A DNA stretch of 35,130 bases from Halieaceae bacterium (GTDB lineage Bacteria > Pseudomonadota > Gammaproteobacteria > Pseudomonadales > Halieaceae), in contig JABHWT010000076.1 in the NCBI GenBank assembly GCA_018657645.1, positions 1-35,130 on the forward strand, in the 5' to 3' direction. Under the pieces are notes generated by a model. The model was not told the DNA's origin, ran no database searches, and saw only the letters and a list, made by a program, of their open reading frames with translations. Below are positions 32,790 to 35,130 of the stretch, one piece after another. The translations under genes were made by a program, and so were the position numbers. The stretch's first letter is position 1. Each line of letters begins with the position of its first letter.

Positions 32790-34502
32790 TTATTCCAGCG
32801 CCCCAGAGTCAAAGACGATCTCTCCGCCAGCAATGGTCATCAGCACCGGAATCGCTCCTATATCATGTGGGTCAACGGTGAGAATATCACCTCCGATAAC
32901 ACATAAATCGGCGAGCTTCCCCACTTCTATCGAACCCTTAACATCCTCCATATGATCCTGCCAGGCAGGGTTAATGGTGTAACTCCGGATAGCCTCCTCC
33001 ACCGTTATACACTGCTCCGGGCCGCTGACTTGCCCCGAAACCAACCCCTCTCTCAGAACCGCAGCCTGCACACCCAGCCGCCAGTTGGGGTAGGTCACCG
33101 GTGCATCGGAGCTGCTTGTCAGCTTAAGGCCAGCATCCAGGGCCGTTCGGGTGGGCCACTCGTAAGCCGCCCTTTCCTCCCCGACTACGGCGGCGTCGAA
33201 ATCCGAAATCATTACGCCGATGTAGGGCTGCATAGCGATCCCGCAATTGAGCTCAGAGAGCTTCAATGCGCTGGCGCCGCTGGTGAAATCACCGTGAATA
33301 ATATAGTGCCGTGGATCGCCCCCCGGTTTTTCATTAAACGCCTGGGCAAAGCCCTCGACCGCTATGTCGATCGCTCTGTCGCCGGTGGCATGCACGCCAA
33401 TCTGGTAGTCATATCGATGAACCAGTTTTATCATGTCAATCAGTCTGTCGCGCTGCTCCTCATCCGTATCTCCCGGGATAACCGAGGTTCCATGCCCTGC
33501 ATCACCGCTGATATAGTCCTCGTTCATCCAGGAGGTGTAAGTCAAGGGAATGCCGTCTGCAAAAATTTTGACGCCTGGGAACTGCAACCATTGCTCATCG
33601 ACATCGGTGGGCACTTTGAAGGTGTTAAGTCCATGTTCCAGGTCTGCATATGTCAGCGCTCCATATTCTCCCAGCAGTAACAGGACAGTTACCCGAGTCG
33701 TCAATGCCCCCTCTATCTGTAACTCCCTGTATATATCAACAAATTCGCCACTCATGACGCCGTATAGGAAAGAGTCTCCTCCCGGGCCTATGGCGGCATC
33801 GGTGAAGCTGGTTACGCCGTTCTCATTGAGATGCCGCTGAGCCGTAATCAGAGCTGTTTTTTTCTCCTCCCGGGTCAACAAGGGTACGTGATTCGCGACC
33901 ATGGACTGGGCTCCAGACTCCTTAAAAATGCCCGTGGGCTCCCCGTTTTCATTGCGCTCCATTTCACCGGTGGCCGGATCCGCCGTGTCGCTGGTTATAC
34001 CCGCGATTTCCAGCGCCTTACTATTGGCCAGCAGCGTATGACCCGAGAAGTCGGAAAAAGCGACCGGGTGGTCTGGTGCCACTTCATCGAGGTCCCACCT
34101 GCGGGGCAATCGCGACGGATCATCCTTGCACTCAGCCAGAGAGCTCTGATCCCATCCAAAACCTCTAATCCATGTGCCCGCTGGAACCTGGGCAACCTTG
34201 TCTCGCAGTGCATTGGCGATATCTGGAATCGACTGCACCGTGGGAAAAGTCAGGTCCAGGGACAGTGGCGGACGACTGACTCCAAAAAAAGGCCCATGCA
34301 TGTGCGAGTCGTTAATTCCAGGAAGGATGGTCTTGCCCTGCAAATCTATGACTCGCGTCTCGGGACCTGTTAACAAATTGATCTCGGCATTGCTGCCAGT
34401 GGCCGCAATTTGTCCTCCCTTGATAGCCAACGCCTCGACGATACTGAAGTCATTGTCAACCGTAATCACTTTGCCGTTGATGATTGCCAGGTCAGCTTTC
34501 AT
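32790..34502 (-). CDS. amidohydrolase family 3 (YtcJ-like) metal-dependent hydrolase
   Basis: This is a 570-residue cytoplasmic enzyme. The metal motif HMH (His67, His69) follows the conserved GKTILPGINDSH, later blocks are IGVHATGDRAID and RHYIIHGDF, and LTSSSDAPV carries the catalytic Asp. The N- and C-terminal segments form the usual beta-sandwich. YtcJ-like enzymes cleave N-formyl, carbamate or other amide bonds; the actual substrate is unknown. Its ATG overlaps the end of the VOC gene by 11 bases, and the Shine-Dalgarno GGGAGAAGG lies within that gene, so they are coupled. Confidence 0.92.
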   Translation of the reverse strand: MKADLAIINGKVITVDNDFSIVEALAIKGGQIAATGSNAEINLLTGPETRVIDLQGKTILPGINDSHMHGPFFGVSRPPLSLDLTFPTVQSIPDIANALRDKVAQVPAGTWIRGFGWDQSSLAECKDDPSRLPRRWDLDEVAPDHPVAFSDFSGHTLLANSKALEIAGITSDTADPATGEMERNENGEPTGIFKESGAQSMVANHVPLLTREEKKTALITAQRHLNENGVTSFTDAAIGPGGDSFLYGVMSGEFVDIYRELQIEGALTTRVTVLLLLGEYGALTYADLEHGLNTFKVPTDVDEQWLQFPGVKIFADGIPLTYTSWMNEDYISGDAGHGTSVIPGDTDEEQRDRLIDMIKLVHRYDYQIGVHATGDRAIDIAVEGFAQAFNEKPGGDPRHYIIHGDFTSGASALKLSELNCGIAMQPYIGVMISDFDAAVVGEERAAYEWPTRTALDAGLKLTSSSDAPVTYPNWRLGVQAAVLREGLVSGQVSGPEQCITVEEAIRSYTINPAWQDHMEDVKGSIEVGKLADLCVIGGDILTVDPHDIGAIPVLMTIAGGEIVFDSGALE

Positions 34503-35130
34503 ACCTTCTCCCTCCCGTCACTTCAACCCAGAACCTGGCTCCGTTCACGGCTTTCCTGTCCAACTCCAGATTCGCTTCCAGCCCCGCAACGGCCGTGGTA
34601 CCGATGCCCGCCTCTGCAAGCACTTGTTCAATTTCTGATCGCTCACCACTTCGCAGTACCAGAGCATAAATGCCCTCGCCGCGTGAGGCCAAGCTTTCTT
34701 CCAGAGCCGCGGAAAAAACCCTGTTGCCATTATGCACTTCCATCAATTCAATGGCCCCGCCGCCAGGCGGCTTACAAAGCGCAGAGCGCACGCCAAGTGC
34801 ATCGCTAACAATGGGCGCTGACACTTGCATAGCAAATTGTTCGCCGTAGGTAATCAGGGCATTATCCAGGTTCGCCACCGCCAGAATCACTCGTTGGATC
34901 CCCGACAATGCGCTTGATTCAACCCCATCGAGTTGACCAGGAGGAAGCACATCGACAATTGAATCGGTTGGGTAGACCCGTATCAATACACCGTGAGTTG
35001 AATTGGGATGTACGTCTCGCCCTCCAGCACCTTCCATTCTGGGTAGTACATTCAATCCCCGCCCTAATAAATCTGCCGCTTCCAGGTCGGGTTCTGCGGC
35101 TTCCAGCATCAACGCGAAATGGCCCTCGCC
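34492..35130 (-). CDS. VOC (glyoxalase/dioxygenase-fold) protein, cut by window end
   Basis: The frame is open to the right edge, so the gene starts outside the window; 212 residues are visible. Two VOC-type halves can be seen: GEGHFALMLEAAEPDLEAADLLGRGLNVLP with the end GVLIRVYP, then IQRVILAVANLDNALITYGEQF with AIELMEVHNG. This resembles two-domain VOC proteins that bind small ligands or metal (glyoxalase or ring-cleavage type). The C-terminus overlaps the amidohydrolase start by 11 bases, so the two form one operon and may act on one compound. The metal ligands cannot be fixed without the N-terminus. Confidence 0.78.
   Translation of the reverse strand, partial: GEGHFALMLEAAEPDLEAADLLGRGLNVLPRMEGAGGRDVHPNSTHGVLIRVYPTDSIVDVLPPGQLDGVESSALSGIQRVILAVANLDNALITYGEQFAMQVSAPIVSDALGVRSALCKPPGGGAIELMEVHNGNRVFSAALEESLASRGEGIYALVLRSGERSEIEQVLAEAGIGTTAVAGLEANLELDRKAVNGARFWVEVTGGRRYES

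Noticed and set aside
32952-33680. 242-codon frame antisense to the amidohydrolase
   Set aside because: The opposite strand carries a clear amidohydrolase with all motifs; the antisense frame is low in recognisable structure and rich in Arg, His and Pro as expected from a shadow.
1-35130. CRISPR arrays, tRNA or rRNA genes, prophage or toxin-antitoxin modules
   Set aside because: I looked on both strands for regularly spaced repeats, for tRNA-like cloverleaf segments and for typical phage or toxin genes and found none; small RNAs cannot be excluded by reading alone.

Overview
The window looks like part of the chromosome of a free-living, probably marine, aerobic gammaproteobacterium. The base composition is near 50% GC by eye, and the gene families are typical of the Cellvibrionales/Spongiibacteraceae/Halieaceae type: a class I P450, a CaiB-type CoA transferase, an aromatic-acid symporter, propionyl-CoA synthetase, FeoAB, and a free-standing SoxC-like molybdoenzyme. 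The lineage is inferred from gene content only. I saw no rRNA, tRNA, CRISPR array, phage module or intact transposase.

Layout. 1-510: the 5' end of an aldehyde dehydrogenase (minus), diverging from an MBL-fold hydrolase. 511-5148: the hydrolase, feoA-feoB (minus) and a CNT nucleoside transporter. 5191-8144: a diguanylate cyclase, a short inverted-repeat element (copy A), a lipoprotein lactonase-like MBL enzyme and a Spy/CpxP-like periplasmic protein. 8233-13304: an aromatic-acid MFS symporter, prpE and a secreted M20 peptidase. 13305-17050: a YbdK-type ligase, a P450, copy B of the element, and an NAD-dependent epimerase whose stop codon lies inside copy B. 17187-19690: two overlapping MFS transporters. 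19770-22892: a tight minus-strand group, arsR - arsM - soxC-like - cytochrome c. 22893-25877: a cysteine-free membrane protein joining a PEGA-like, an FGE/SUMF1-like and an alpha/beta-hydrolase domain, followed by a frameshifted gene remnant. 25878-28550: a DDN-type protein, then arsC - IsdG-like - AlkD-like (minus), diverging from an XRE-cupin regulator across a palindrome-rich spacer. 28672-35130: a CoA transferase, sixA-like, SDR and fieF-like genes (minus), an ABM-fold protein, an amidohydrolase and a VOC protein cut by the window end.

Themes. Iron and metal handling recurs (FeoAB import, CDF efflux, an IsdG-like haem monooxygenase). Arsenic handling appears twice (ArsR/ArsM and ArsC), with no recognisable ArsB or Acr3 efflux pump in the window. 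Catabolism of organic acids and xenobiotic-like compounds accounts for much of the rest. The best candidate for something undescribed is the compact arsR-arsM-soxC-cytochrome c group, which suggests a periplasmic molybdoenzyme working with arsenic methylation. Next come the cysteine-free FGE-like/hydrolase fusion and the pair of about 146-bp MITE-like elements.
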